Of a stretch of 64,000 bases of DNA, positions 23,982-36,157 are shown one piece after another; within the stretch, counting starts at the first letter, position 1, and each line of letters starts with the position of its first letter. Origin of the DNA: Siphonodentalium dalli (taxonomy: Eukaryota; Mollusca; Scaphopoda; Gadilida; Siphonodentaliidae); assembly GCA_032622095.1 (NCBI GenBank), contig CP136064.1:261927863-261991862 (forward strand), in the 5' to 3' direction. Made by a program: the position numbers and the translations under genes. The notes under the pieces are model-generated. The model was given only the letters and a program-made list of their open reading frames with translations, did no database searches and was not told the origin of the DNA.

Positions 23982-24092
23982 TACTTACGCTGATTTGTTG
24001 ACAGCGGGCAGAAATTAATCCGTTTTGGCAATTTTGCAGCTGGCATTTTTGCAGTTTGCAGTGCAATATTGCCAGCGTATGAACGTACCCTA

Positions 24093-26203
24093 AGGGATTA
24101 CCACGCGGTGATGCGTTGTATTTAGTCAAATATGTATGTGCAGCACTTCGAATCATTTACATGCATGAATATATAAGAAAGTAGTTATTCTCGTCAATGT
24201 TATATCCAAATTGGCAATAAACAACGCCATGCTTGTGTATACATTATATATACAGCGACATTCATTGGCGGAATCATTGTGTTCGATTAGGGCTTAACCA
24301 AACAGACAAATAAGGCCTTCAGCGATATGCTTATTAAACTTTAAAACTGGTAGAAAAGTACAAAAAAAAGGTCACAAAATTCACAGAATCCAACTAGCAA
24401 TCTAATAGCAGTAAATAACTGGTAGCAGATTTTCAAAATATGTGGCACTTAGTTACCAGCCGACATCTTCCTTTGTGCGCACGACAGACATAACAGTCAG
24501 ATAATTTCCATAACAGAAAGTATATTTTGATTCAGGAGAACTCATTAAGAAATGTTTTGGTGAGAACTCGACATTTTATAGTACCAACACGTATTTAATT
24601 TAAATTTTCCAAAGTGAGGGTATCAGTTGTGACTCAACTTCACCAGAAAGTAAACAGTTACGTTTGGCATCGACTATAGTGTCTTGTTTATACAGTGGGC
24701 CACGTTCACTCAACCACCCAAGATACAATTAAATATTGACAACCTGCTCCAAATCCCAATCAGGATTAATCAATATATTGTTCAATGAATGCCCACTGGC
24801 AGAAAGAAACTGAATACATTGACCATCAAACAGAGATGCCTGTGTGATACCTGGTTGTGACATTTCAAATTCCAACACTCACTTCAAAAACCTGAGAATA
24901 AAGTCACGTTCTGTGGAGAAATGTATGGGTTTCTCGACAAAACATTTTTAGAGAGATTTATTTTTATCTATAGAAATTACTCAACTACAAACCCTGAGCA
25001 TGCGCACAAAGTCGGATTTCAATTGGGAAGAAAGTATCACTTATTTCCAACTTCTGTCACAGGTAGCGTTATTTGTTGTATATAATGCATGAAAGGTTGT
25101 TTTTGTTTACTGCATGTAATGCACGTATAGTTGTTTAGTTGTTTTTAGCCACTCCTGTAAAGTTTGTGCCATTTTGTTTCTATTTTGAAATTTATCCGGG
25201 GTCCACATTGGAGTGGTTTGGTTAAACCGTAACCGCGATTAATTAGTCCCAAATAAAAGAGTAAATATTTACAATTGTGCGTAGTTAAGATGTTATGATT
25301 TATGAAATATACAATTGATGTGGCTGACATGTTCGGCAATATCAACTAACTACAACATGCTTCCAGGTGTCAAAGTACCTGGGTAACTGATGACGGTACG
25401 GTGGTTTTCTGTGATAAAGCGCGTCAAATGTAACTATCTTACTGATATGGAAACAAAATAAAGAGCGATTATCCCATGTCTGTTCTGAACGCCGAAATGT
25501 CCTCGTACTGACATTGGGGATCAAAGACGGGTGGATCGGTGGTCAAGGGGTAAAAATTGTTTTCCTCTATTTCTTTTTGCTCTTTTTAGTCTTAAAACTT
25601 AGATCCGTGTTGTAAATTACGGTCACTATAAGCCCATTCACACTTAAAACTCATGGACAAAATTTGCATAAGCTAGATAGATATGTTTAACCTTCCAACC
25701 AAGATATACATGGTACGAAGAAAAGAAAAAACAAACAAAACTGAATGACAATAAACAATACATATCCTTAGCCACGCGCGGAGAAGTGGAGTCTCGATTC
25801 TTATTGTTGCTTTTGGGGGGGGGGGGGGGGGGTAGTGGAGTAGACCAAATTATTGGCACTGGCTAAATTTGACAATTTGATTAGTCTTTTCCCGCTTGTA
25901 TAGGAACCCACTTGTCGGCGCATGGCATAGGATTTAACAAACTAGTATATAGAACTGTATGATATGGCAGATTGACAGGTTGCCAGCCTGGTCCGTCCGT
26001 TGGCTAACCAGGAGAGGTTCCAACGGTTTGTTGAATGTATTTAAGGAAACGACAAGTTCTTTTCATGACTGATGGTCGAGAATTTTGTAAAATTGTTCTC
26101 AGTTTCAATAAAGAATATAGTGATTTATTAAAAATTGGAAATAGAGCCTCGCGTTCTGTGTCAAAGCAGTCACTATCATATCAAATTGAACACATAATTA
26201 TAT
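24093..26203. other. No feature recognised; one 18-base G run
   Basis: About 2.1 kb of AT-rich non-coding DNA. An 18-base run of G occurs near 25815. Short open frames have no recognisable motif, and the block has no visible counterpart in the right half of the nested inverted repeat. Confidence 0.5.
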
Positions 26204-26824
26204 AACCTGTAACAGTTAGGAACAGTTGTGTATCTGACTACTTCAAGAGTTTGCAGTTGAATGGTTCAACTCAATGAACACAGAAGGGAATTATAAGATA
26301 AACGAGAAAAATTGTCAAAAAATAACTAGTTTTAGCATAATTTTCTTGTAAAAGAAATAAAAACAAAACTTTTACATAGAGGATCTCACATGAGTTTCTA
26401 TTTTATACGGAATTTATCAACCGAGTTCACTAAATTCGATTTGAGCCGAGGTTTACCGAGGCTCAAATAGAATTTTAGTGGACGAGGTTAAATTACGTAG
26501 AAAATAGAGCGAGTTTGAGATACCTTTTATCACATGATCACATGTCATCGAAAACAACAATCATAAACTTCAGCGATCGCGCAAGTCATTTAAATAATGG
26601 CGTGACGGCATCGCACGCGCTAATTTTACACGTGTGTCTTACCAATAATTATGAAGCTTGTTTTGTGGGTTAAATATGTGATAAAAATAGATCTAACATC
26701 CTTTGGCATAAATCTCAGCTGCAACACTGAGATAGTAAGTGGAAAGATCATCACAGAGAACTAAAACTAACATTTCAACTGGTAAACTAGTGAAATTTTA
26801 GCTTCACCATAATGCTGTACATTG

Positions 26825-26940
26825 AAGAAATAAAAACACGGTGTAGAGGTGTGTATGGTCAAGTTGTACCACAAAACACTGATCAGTTTTTTGTGGTACA
26901 ACTTGACCATACACACCGATACACCGTGTATTTATTTCTT
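26825..26940. repeat. 116-bp foldback palindrome
   Basis: Two arms of about 55 bases meet at ctgatcag and pair with only a few mismatches, including the tract tggtcaagttgtaccacaaa. Both outer ends read aagaaata. The palindrome lies at one edge of the block absent from the right arm, so it may be a foldback MITE or the scar of a complex insertion. Confidence 0.8.
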
Positions 26941-28640
26941 TTGTAATACGACTGAAAGTTTCTGGTCATAATTCGACTGAATAGTCAACGAAATACTGCG
27001 CTTTTTCGGTCTCATGTGTGAAAACATTTCGTGGTGTAATTCTTATTGGGCGTAGTCGATTTCTTTGCACGGAGTACTCTGGTAATTTGTTCGCGTAAAT
27101 AATCGTTGCGATTGGCTAAAAAAAAAGGATGTGTTTTCAGCGGCGTTCTTGCCTTTCATTTAAATTGCACAGGAAACACGATTGCGGTCATAGGGGTTAA
27201 GGGGATGACCAATCGGTCCTTCCGACAATCCCGGGGTTAGCCCCCCCCCCCCACAAATACGCCCATACATTGCCGTCATTTACTGCGGTTATGTACTAAA
27301 TGTATATACAATTTTCATAAAATAAAGAAATTACCAAAAAAAATATAAAACAAAAACAAAATCTATTGAATGTAAATCATATGTATACATCTCTGTCTAA
27401 ACCATTCACATATATCGTCAACCATTAAAGTCTATCTTGTACAGCATCATTCAGATTTATTTCATCTATTAAAGCCCAATTAACACTGTATATAAAACTG
27501 TCAATATATGATTTCATCTACGCCCGTGCCAAGGGGAGGTAGGGCGGGCCATAAAAATGCAACAACCTGACATAGCTAAGACAAACTCTCTCAGCGCGAT
27601 TGGTCTGTGTTGGACTCTCTGAACGTTGACGCATTGAATCACACGCTTTGCCTTGCAGTTGTTTAGCGGCTTGCATAACTAACAATACTAACAATACAAA
27701 CTAACACCATTTTTACATTATAACACGGGCCCCGTTCCTCTTTTCATCGCACCACACGACTCGCTCAGCAACCGCGTAAACGTCAAAGGGACACATCGGG
27801 ACCCCCCCCCCCATACCCCGCATTAAAGCTCGTGGGCTCTCCCCCTAACAACTCAATTCAAATCAATTCAATTCAAGATATAACATTTAATTCAATTCAG
27901 TTCAACTTTTGCCGTGTCCAGACATGACGTTTTTTTCTATGTACAATACCTTCAAACAACAAACCGTGGGATGAAGGAGAGGATCACTCGATCTTTTCGA
28001 GCATCTCGGGCGCTCCGCGCCCATCTACTACCCTTATTGCGGTCATTTCTGTGTTGAACGTTGTTGGGACAACATGAATATGATCATCGACTATGGATCA
28101 TTTTCCTTACACAAAGCGATATAAATTATCTAGTTTACTAAACTAATCTTATTTCCCTTCTGGTGAACAAACGCTTTCAGTTTCAACTTGATTCCGAAAT
28201 ATCGAATATGATCGAGATTCGAATCGACGAATGCACAGCCCGGCCCCATGGAAAATACAATTTTACCGATTTATTTTGTCATTTAATATACTTATTAAGT
28301 AACTTTCTTTGGTCGTAACATATATCAATATACCATAACATCATCTGGCAACCAAACTGTTTTCAAGCGACAAATCGCTAGAAAATTCGCAAGATTGTCA
28401 AGATGTAGCAAAATATTTCAAAGGGTTACGGGTGCGGGTGTACTCCGTTGATGCCCCGTTTGCGCGGAGTTAGAAAAGACGGGAAAAATCGCGTGCGGCG
28501 ATCTGAATAAACCGATTTTTTCGTGGTACAATTGGAAAAAGTAGAATTGTAACACAAAACTGGAACGAGATAGCCATGGTAACTCGGGCCACTGGCCAAT
28601 CAGGACATGGCTTTTAAGCATAGTTAGGCAGGGTCGTATT
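26941..28640. other. Left-arm-specific insertion, no gene recognised
   Basis: Homology with the right arm stops at 26823 and resumes at aattaaatacac (28640). The block has a short inverted terminal match (ttttgtaatacgac at 26940 and its complement at about 28630), consistent with a decayed DNA element, though I see no target duplication. It includes a 13-base C run near 27241 and another C run near 27805. No coding motif seen. Confidence 0.45.
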
Positions 28641-30194
28641 ACAAAATTAAATACACTACACATGAACAGCAATATCAGCAACATCTTTTTATAAAAGTAT
28701 ATGTGGTTATTATATTTAGATTCCTGTGCTTAAATAAACACGTTCCAGTCAGTAGTCTAAACTAGAAATTCAAAAATGTAAGATTTTATATTTTTAAAAC
28801 AGTTCTATAAAACGGTACCATATGACTGTATGTAGTGATTTACATGTTATTAGTTGACTAACTTCAAACAGAACTATCCTGTATTAATAGAATATGGAAT
28901 ACATGTGTCTTTAAATATTTTTTTCTTCTCTTAAATGTTTGTTTTCTTGCTACAATGGGGTGGGTGTCAATAAATGGCTGGGAAAAAATTGCGAAACCGG
29001 AAACTTTTGAGTCAACGGGTGAGTGGGTCCCAAAACTGGTCAAAAGCAAAAAAGATTATACGTGCCTGGAATTTGTTTCCGACACCCCCCCCTGGTACTG
29101 ATACCAATACGTGTTAAATGTAAATGTATGCCCCTAATTATTTTATATGATTTTAGTTATTGTCAGAAGTGAGTAGATTACCTGAAATTCGTCGAATAAA
29201 TGTTTTGAAAACTGCAGGATTACCTCTAATTAATGCACCGACAGTTGTTTTCCTTGTGAATTATTTATGGGCCAATACCTCAATCTGGCATGGGATTAAC
29301 AAATATTTCTTCTGCATATGTCCCTCTCCACATGCGTGCAACAAGGAAGGTTCTTAACACATGTATGTCCGTTCTTCTTGAATTGGAAAACAACAGAATC
29401 GCCAATTCCCATTCCGTAATTGCCGGAACTCACGAACAAGAAAGACAAATTAATGGACACGCCCGTCTTTATCGATAAATTATATGAACGTCAGAATTAC
29501 ATGTACACGTGTGTGTAAATGAGAAGTTTCCGTTCACCAAAAAGGAGGTCATTGCATTTGTTATCGACATTACAAACAGTTTGGGAATATCAGTGACGAC
29601 GCATTGTCAGGGAGCGTAAGTACTATACATGTATATTGCACCATGCACACCAATGTACCCAGTTTTCAGCCTTTCGACCAATATGCTAGCACCTTCAATT
29701 AGCGAGATCGCTTAATTAATCCAGATATTATTACCGCACACGTAAGCAACCCTGTATAATGTAATTATAATCAACGTATAGTATGCAGTCACAGATACTC
29801 AATGACATATTCATTCATTTGCTAATCGTTATTTTGCTGAAACAATGGGCCATAAAACAAAACGTGTGAATCCTACATATTCGCATTTAGTAAGAACATT
29901 TCATAGACGTCTGATACAATTAATAGAATGATTACAAACCCCGCCCTTTTTCGGCCATCTCTGAAATCTCGTTTGAAACAACAGGTCGCCAATACCAGGG
30001 ATCAGTACTAGGGATGTTTAGATTGTAAAAATAAGTTATAATTTCGGTTGCTGGAACTCCGCGCGCGATATAGATAGTTGGACGAACGGCCTAAGTTGAA
30101 TGACGAGGCGACTGGAAGCTATTGTCGTGGTTTGGCATCCGTCCGTGCGTTGGGACGTGCGTGCGTCCGTCAACAATTTCCGTTGGCACATCCT

Positions 30195-30745
30195 CCAGGC
30201 CACACCCCTCATCCTATCATCAAATTTCACATGGATCTTCGGGTGATTTCTAGATGTGAGCCAACGTTTTTTCTCGAAATTCGTTTTAAAATATGCAGCC
30301 TTCTTGTCGAAGAAATTGTTTTTTTTTATTAAATACAGGAATGTTTAGGATCACCTCTAGATGGGCGCTATCTAATTTGAACGATTTTAGATGAAAAACA
30401 TGGCCGCCATCTTGAATTTTATTCTTTGCAAGCCTAAATCCTTTGTCATGCCCTACAGAGCATATCCCTCGTCTGCTCGCCACCAAACTTCATATGGAGT
30501 TTATGGGTTACGTCTAGATGGGCGCAGTCGATTATTTCCGAAATTCGTTTAAAAAACATGGTCGCTCGCAGCCATCTTGGATTTTACTCTTTGCATGACT
30601 AAATCCTACACCCTACAGGCCACATCCCTCATCCGATTATCACCAAACTTCATAAGGACCTTCGGGTGACCTCTAGATAGGAGCCATCGATTAATTCTTA
30701 AATTCGTTTAAAACATGGCCGCCAGCAGCCATCTTGGATTTCCCT
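30195..30745. repeat. Tandem repeat of about 160 bp, left copy (3-4 units)
   Basis: Units share catggccgcc, agccatcttgga, ttttactctttgca, cctacaggccacatccctc, ccaaacttcata and gggtgacctctaga. The mirrored array at 48380-49430 has more units, so copy number changed after the inverted duplication. Confidence 0.8.
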
Positions 30746-30859
30746 TTACTGATACTTTTTTTTACTTTCCTTCTACTTTATCATTTTATTGACTGCTCAG
30801 CATAAAATTATTAACCTCTCCCCAAGTTGAGCAAGAGTGGCATTGACACTTTCATTTAA

Positions 30860-30920
30860 CGAAAGCTCTCTTTCTCTTTCTCTCTCTCTATCTCTCTCTA
30901 TATCTCTATATATCTCTATA

Positions 30921-30956
<36 letters not shown>

Positions 30957-30972
30957 TCTCTCTCTCTCTTGT
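30860..30972 (+). repeat. CT-rich microsatellite
   Basis: tctctc with interspersed tatc words. The complementary GA tract lies at 48055-48224 in the right arm and is longer. Confidence 0.9.
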
Positions 30973-31300
30973 ATATGTGTTAATGTAAATGCCCAGAATA
31001 AACTTTGTATAGTGTTACTTATTGTCTGAATTGAGTAATTTACCTGAATATTCATCGAATAATGGTTTACCTTTATTAATGCACTGACTGTTTTCCTTGT
31101 AAATTATTAGGGGCCAATTCCTCAGCCTCGCATGGGCTTAGTAAATATTGCTGCACAAGTCCCTCTCCATAGGCGTGCACCAGGGAAGATTCTTTAACAC
31201 ACGTATGTCCGTTCTTCTTCAATTGGAAAACAACAGAACACCTGACGCCCCTTCAGCAATTTCCGGAACTCACGAAGAATAAATTTAATGGACACGACTG

Positions 31301-32464
31301 TCGTTATCTATAAACATATATGAACGTCATAATTACAGTTACGCGTGTGTGTAACTGAGAAGTTACCATTCACCCAAATGAGGTCCTTGCATTATTATCA
31401 ATATTCCAGATTGGGAATATCAATGTACCCAGTTTTTATCCTTTCTACCAAGATGCCGATAGAGGGATGTCGCTTAATTAATCCATATATTATTTCCACG
31501 CAAACCTTTATGCTGTATATTTATAATTCACATATAGTATGCCTATGCAGTCACCGGTACGCAATGATTTATATTCATTCATTGATAATGGTTATTTTGC
31601 GGGGTATTCAGGGTTCCAGACTTTCAGTTACAAGATGGGGAATATCATTGCGTGCGATACCGTTGAATAACATGTTGAAGGCCTGCATGTTATATGACAT
31701 CAAATCGATACCCGTGTATCATATAATAAACATATTTGATGCCACTTTCTTACAAAAAGATAAATGAGTAAATAAGTGAAATAAAATAATTATTTTCGCC
31801 ATTAATGGAAACAGTTGTACATAACTTTCAATATATTTATCAAGTGCCACTTCTTGTTCCAAATGTTTTCTTTTATAAAATGGAGACTTAAATTTCTGGA
31901 GCCCTTAATACGTCTTTAACATGTGAATAACATACTAACAATTGTAAGCATTCAAATCAACAGTACCATATTTATCTCTACATATAAGGGAAGGCTGCTA
32001 GGCACCATAGTCAAGAGATGTACACATAGTCAAGAGATGTACACATATAGTGACATATTCATGTATTTCAATTACGAATGTAAAACGGATAATTTATAAC
32101 TTGGGTTGCATGCTATAGAAATAATATGGGCGCGAAAGCAACATGTGGTAGAATCCCGCGATAGCTCGATGTGACTGACGAGGCGAATTTGCAGAAATCA
32201 TACTAATGCTGCTACAACCACTAAACTGCGAAGTAAAGTGTGCGAGACCACAGTGTGTTTTATCCGAAAATCAGCACGTTATCGGCTTATAATATGATTT
32301 GTTTCAGGTTCACAATCGGCGTCGATTAGCCTCATTTTGAGTGCTTAACGAACTGAAAATGAGATTGTTTTTGTTCAAACAAACCAGTGTGTAAGTCTGT
32401 AATCGAGGATTTGCCTTTCTTCCGATTTATGTTATATACAACTATGCATCTCTAATCTATGATG
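31301..32464. other. No gene recognised
   Basis: Non-coding. The start (31335-31500) is a diverged direct copy of sequence at 29500-29720 (gagaagtt(a/t)cc(a/g)ttcacc). A short tandem agtcaagagatgtacacat sits at 32010-32050. Confidence 0.5.
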
Positions 32465-33253
32465 CGTCTAAGTGTGTGGTTTAATGGTGACAAAAGTCGC
32501 GCCGCTTGAGTCCGAAATAGGGACGGGAGGGTCACCAAAACTGATAAAAAATATTGTTAGTACCAATTTTACCATAAAATTCAGACACGCTCTTCGCAAA
32601 TGATACGAGAAATCAAATCGTGCTTTCTGTCGTTCTTGTCTGTCTGTATGCGTTCTATATATAACTTCACGGGGTACAATCGAGATGGCACCATGCAAGG
32701 CGTTCTAAGAGGGGATATTTTTTACGAGGAAGATAATGGTGCGGGTAAAAATTTTTAAAGGTGACGCTGTTGGTGTCATGGGAAGAAAAGGGGGAGGTCG
32801 ACAAAATTAAAAAAATATGGTGAAATAGTTTTGTCGCCGATTTCCACCAAACGCATACATAATCACCTCCGCGATATGGCGCTGCTCGAGTCAGCGTTGC
32901 AGGGGGCACCAACAATTGATTTAATAAACTATTTGTTGCGCAGATTTTCACCAAATTGATATATTATTCTTCTCTATGATACGGGGAATATAATCGTGTG
33001 ATTTAAAGACGCCAAATTACTGCCGTTTGGGTGAGAGATGTGGGGGGGGGTGGGGGTCATAACTATTCTAAGAGTTTGTTTAGTTGCTGATTACCACCAA
33101 ACCTATATGTCATCATCTCCAGTATATTATGCAACCATGAGTCTAATGGACGTGGTTTAAATATGTCAAAAGTGGCGACGTTAAAGCCATGCATGAGGAT
33201 GGCAGTTGCACCAAAGCTGATACAAATATATTTAGCACTAATTTCCACCAAAT
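32465..33253. repeat. Diverged tandem repeat of about 150-240 bp, interrupted by the LINE
   Basis: Units share (t)tccaccaaa, catcatctcc or cgctcttc, gata(t)ggcg/gatacg, gtggtttaa, aaagtcgc, gag(t)c and tgataaaa. The same family resumes directly after the LINE at 40436-40600, so the LINE inserted into this array. Confidence 0.65.
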
Positions 33254-33748
33254 GACTTAGAACAACAAGGCAGGAAAGATTCTATTAGGATATTCGGCAT
33301 CAAGGAAGTGGAAGGCAACGAATCCGGGAAAGACTGTCGACGAAAAGTGCTAGAAATGTTCAAAACTCGACTACATATTGACATAGAACCATGGGAAATT
33401 CACATGTGCCATAGGATTGGCAGGAAAATGTCGAAGTCTGATGACAACAACACACATCAGTCTGGTAACCAGTAGCAGAAACCAAAAATCCGCGCAATGA
33501 TTGTGAAATTCACGAACAGATATACAAAGTGTGACATAATAGAGGCCAGAAGCCAGTTGAAGAGATCTGGAATTTCTATAGTGGAAGATGCAACCCTTAT
33601 GAATTCACATCTTCTGTCGAAGGCATATAAAGCGACTTCTGTAACTAATTCATGGCTAACCAATGGCAAATTATACTTGAAATTGGCTAATGGCAAAATC
33701 GAAAAGTTTCGAACAGAAGAGGAACTTGATGCCCTTATTGGGTCCTGA
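33254..33748 (+). pseudogene. LINE ORF1 fragment (RNA-binding RRM-type domain)
   Basis: Reading from the first base of the element gives an open frame with IRIFGIKEVEG, HRIGRK, then IVKF, ...EDATLMN..LL..AYKA...V..SW..NGKLYLKL, and stop TGA at 33746-33748. This is the pattern of the RNA-binding ORF1 protein of L1/Tx1-type elements, which coats the element RNA. The N-terminal coiled coil is missing because of the 5' truncation. An in-frame TAG at 33473-33475 breaks the frame; the ATG at 33497 only restarts within the domain. Confidence 0.7.
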
Positions 33749-36157
33749 CCTGTATGGCATGTAGTAGATCCATGAGATATATGTGTATGTTATGTGTTGA
33801 ATATCCAATATATAAACTTAATAAATTGTAAAATAAATTAAATACAAACTGCCCCTACTGAAGCTGCTTAATTATTCCATAATTGGAATAGACTTGTATT
33901 AATTATACTAAGGACTTACTAACTAACTATCTTTGATGCTATATGTGAATGTGAAATTTTGACCAGTCATTATCGAGACTTTAAAAGGCAAATATATACT
34001 AAAATATTCGACTTGTCACTATAGTGTTCTTTAATTAGTTCCAAATACTACTCTGCAATCTACATGAGCTATTTTCCCGGAAAAACCTCACATTACTAGT
34101 AAATATTTTACTTTCAACTATTGTCAACACATCCAATCAACCTCGAGCGGGGAAGTCACCCTCCGCGGTTCTTGTTTCATTTTCATATATTTTGTATATC
34201 TGTATACGTGTATTATTTATTTCTATTCTGAAAATTTCCAGATGACCCATATCCAGACTTCATATCAACCATACATAATTAAATTACCCCCCCCTCCCAC
34301 CCACAGTGGTAACAATACGCCCCACCCCAATAATAAGCTCGTTAAATTCACTTATACAGCACATATCTGAAAATCACAACAATCCTCTCAGTTACCTGGC
34401 TACACACGAATCATTTTCCTGGTGTAACATTATTTCCATGCCACCAAACGCATTCAAAGAAATAACTATATCCTTCAATCTCCACAATACAGACTATCAT
34501 CCTTATTCAAGAAGTCAACATTGTAAGTCAAGTATCTCCCATCTTTTCACAAACTAAATAGAAATCGCTCTTTTGCTGGGCCAACTTTACGCTGAGTGAT
34601 GATGACCCAATTAGTTGTTCCGGACAGGCGATAGACACAATTTTTGTATAACTCACAACAAATCATCACGATTATCACCTGCCAATCAAGATCGGAATGT
34701 ATATGAAATATCGATCGGTTTACACAGAGAAGAACTCACATTGCAGGGTCGTATGTACAGTAACACCCCCATATTACTAACTAATTGGAAGGGGGTTCCG
34801 CTGCTGCAAAACATTAAATAAATTAAGTTTCCGACCGAATACAGGAATGCGAGTACCCCCACCCCAACTCATGCCCCCCTACCCACTCATGGCCCGCAAC
34901 ATCTCCTTGAAGCAAATTATTCTTGAATCACCGATGGTATAATTCCGGTTTTATAAAAACCATCAAGATTATAGAAATTTACAAAAGAAGAGTTTTGAAT
35001 TTGAATTGCAAGATAATATATATAGCTAATATATAGCTATATGTGTAGCTTATAATATATTTACACATAATTCTGAACTGTCAGACTATATATATTACAA
35101 ATACATTTAAAGTGTCGGATTATATATAAATATGTCTATAGCTCACAGTATAAGTTTACAAATAATTTTGAATTGTCAGATGGTATAGTTCGGAACTCAG
35201 TCTCTTTGAAAGGATGACAATAATGCTAACGGAAGTACACCAATATAAGATTTTCGTCGGACTTTCAATGAGACTGTTCGGAACTGTGTAGTGTAATAGC
35301 TTTTTACTACCATCTGCAACAACACAATTGATAGCCCGATACTATATAATGACATAGAAAGGTAAAAAAAACTTGACATCTTCTCATGATTCCAAAAATG
35401 ATTCAAAACTATTTCAGCTGAGAACATGGGTCACAGAGCCTGCCATTCCTGCTAGGTAAGACACAAAAACAATGTCCCGACTCCACTTATTAGCACGTTA
35501 AATGGACGTGCTTCGTTTCGAACTCAACATTTTATAGTTGCTATGCAGGTAAAATATATGATTCGATCTAAATATGTCTACACTCCACGAATTAGAAGTA
35601 TCTTTTAGTGACAATCTGATAACGAATACGAATAAAGGTAACTCGCATGTCTGTCCTATATATGTTTGCCCCTTGGAACCATACTTTAATTTGACAGAGA
35701 TTAGTATAATCTACGATTCCGAAAATCATTTAAAGGTGCACTGTCTTATATGCCGGTAACATTTCCAACAGCAACAACAACAACACCACTGTTCAAAGCT
35801 TTAAAATACTAACGGGTTATGTCAGTTCTGAACCGCAAAGTTAAGCAACAGCTGATATATATTAGGGAATGACAGGCAGTGTTACCCATGTGACACCGTT
35901 AATAATATTAAAACCGCTGTTGGGTGGTTGATGCTGTCTCATGACACAATCGTCAACTGGAATGAATGTATTATTTATTTTCGTTTTGTTAATTTGTTTT
36001 TTCCATGTTTTCTCTGTATGTTTCTTCTCTTGTATGTATGGTGGCGACCACAATTATAATAATGTGTATCTTTCTAGAGTCAATGCATCTCATTATGAAT
36101 TTTTAGCTATATACAATGTATTGTTTCCGTTGGCGCGGGCGTCCGCCCATTCACATC
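33749..36157 (+). other. Region between LINE ORF1 and ORF2
   Basis: About 2.4 kb with no recognised domain. C-rich tracts lie near 34288-34330 and 34855-34890. Small open frames at 34306-34557 and 34615-34821 have no motif I know. The length could reflect an extra decayed reading frame or a nested insertion; I see no terminal repeats marking one. Confidence 0.45.

Larger units (their letters stand above)
21961..24092. mobile_element. PIF/Harbinger-like DNA transposon with perfect 60-bp terminal inverted repeats
   Basis: The 60 bases at 21961-22020 (starting TAGGGTACGTTCATACGC) recur as an exact reverse complement at 24033-24092. With the GGG start taken as the end, the flanking trinucleotides are gta and taa; Harbinger elements duplicate a TWA trinucleotide, so this fits only loosely. 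The interior holds decayed coding remnants: a minus-strand Harbinger-type fragment and a plus-strand hAT-like fragment. A further small palindrome (agctggcatttttgccagct, 22048-22067) sits just inside the left terminus. The perfect termini contrast with the broken interior, which suggests recent mobilisation in trans. Confidence 0.75.
26204..31300. repeat. Inner inverted repeat, left arm
   Basis: This arm matches 47720-55183 in reverse complement. It begins at aacctgtaacagtta, whose complement ends the right arm at 55183. Clear pairs are 26204-26823 with 54555-55183, 28640-29100 with 54090-54540, 29160-29480 with 53745-54060, 29500-30080 with 53133-53730, 30068-30740 with 49030-49713, and 31020-31300 with 47740-48010. 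Differences include a left-only block (26825-28640) and, in the right arm, a LINE and a tandem duplication. Confidence 0.88.
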
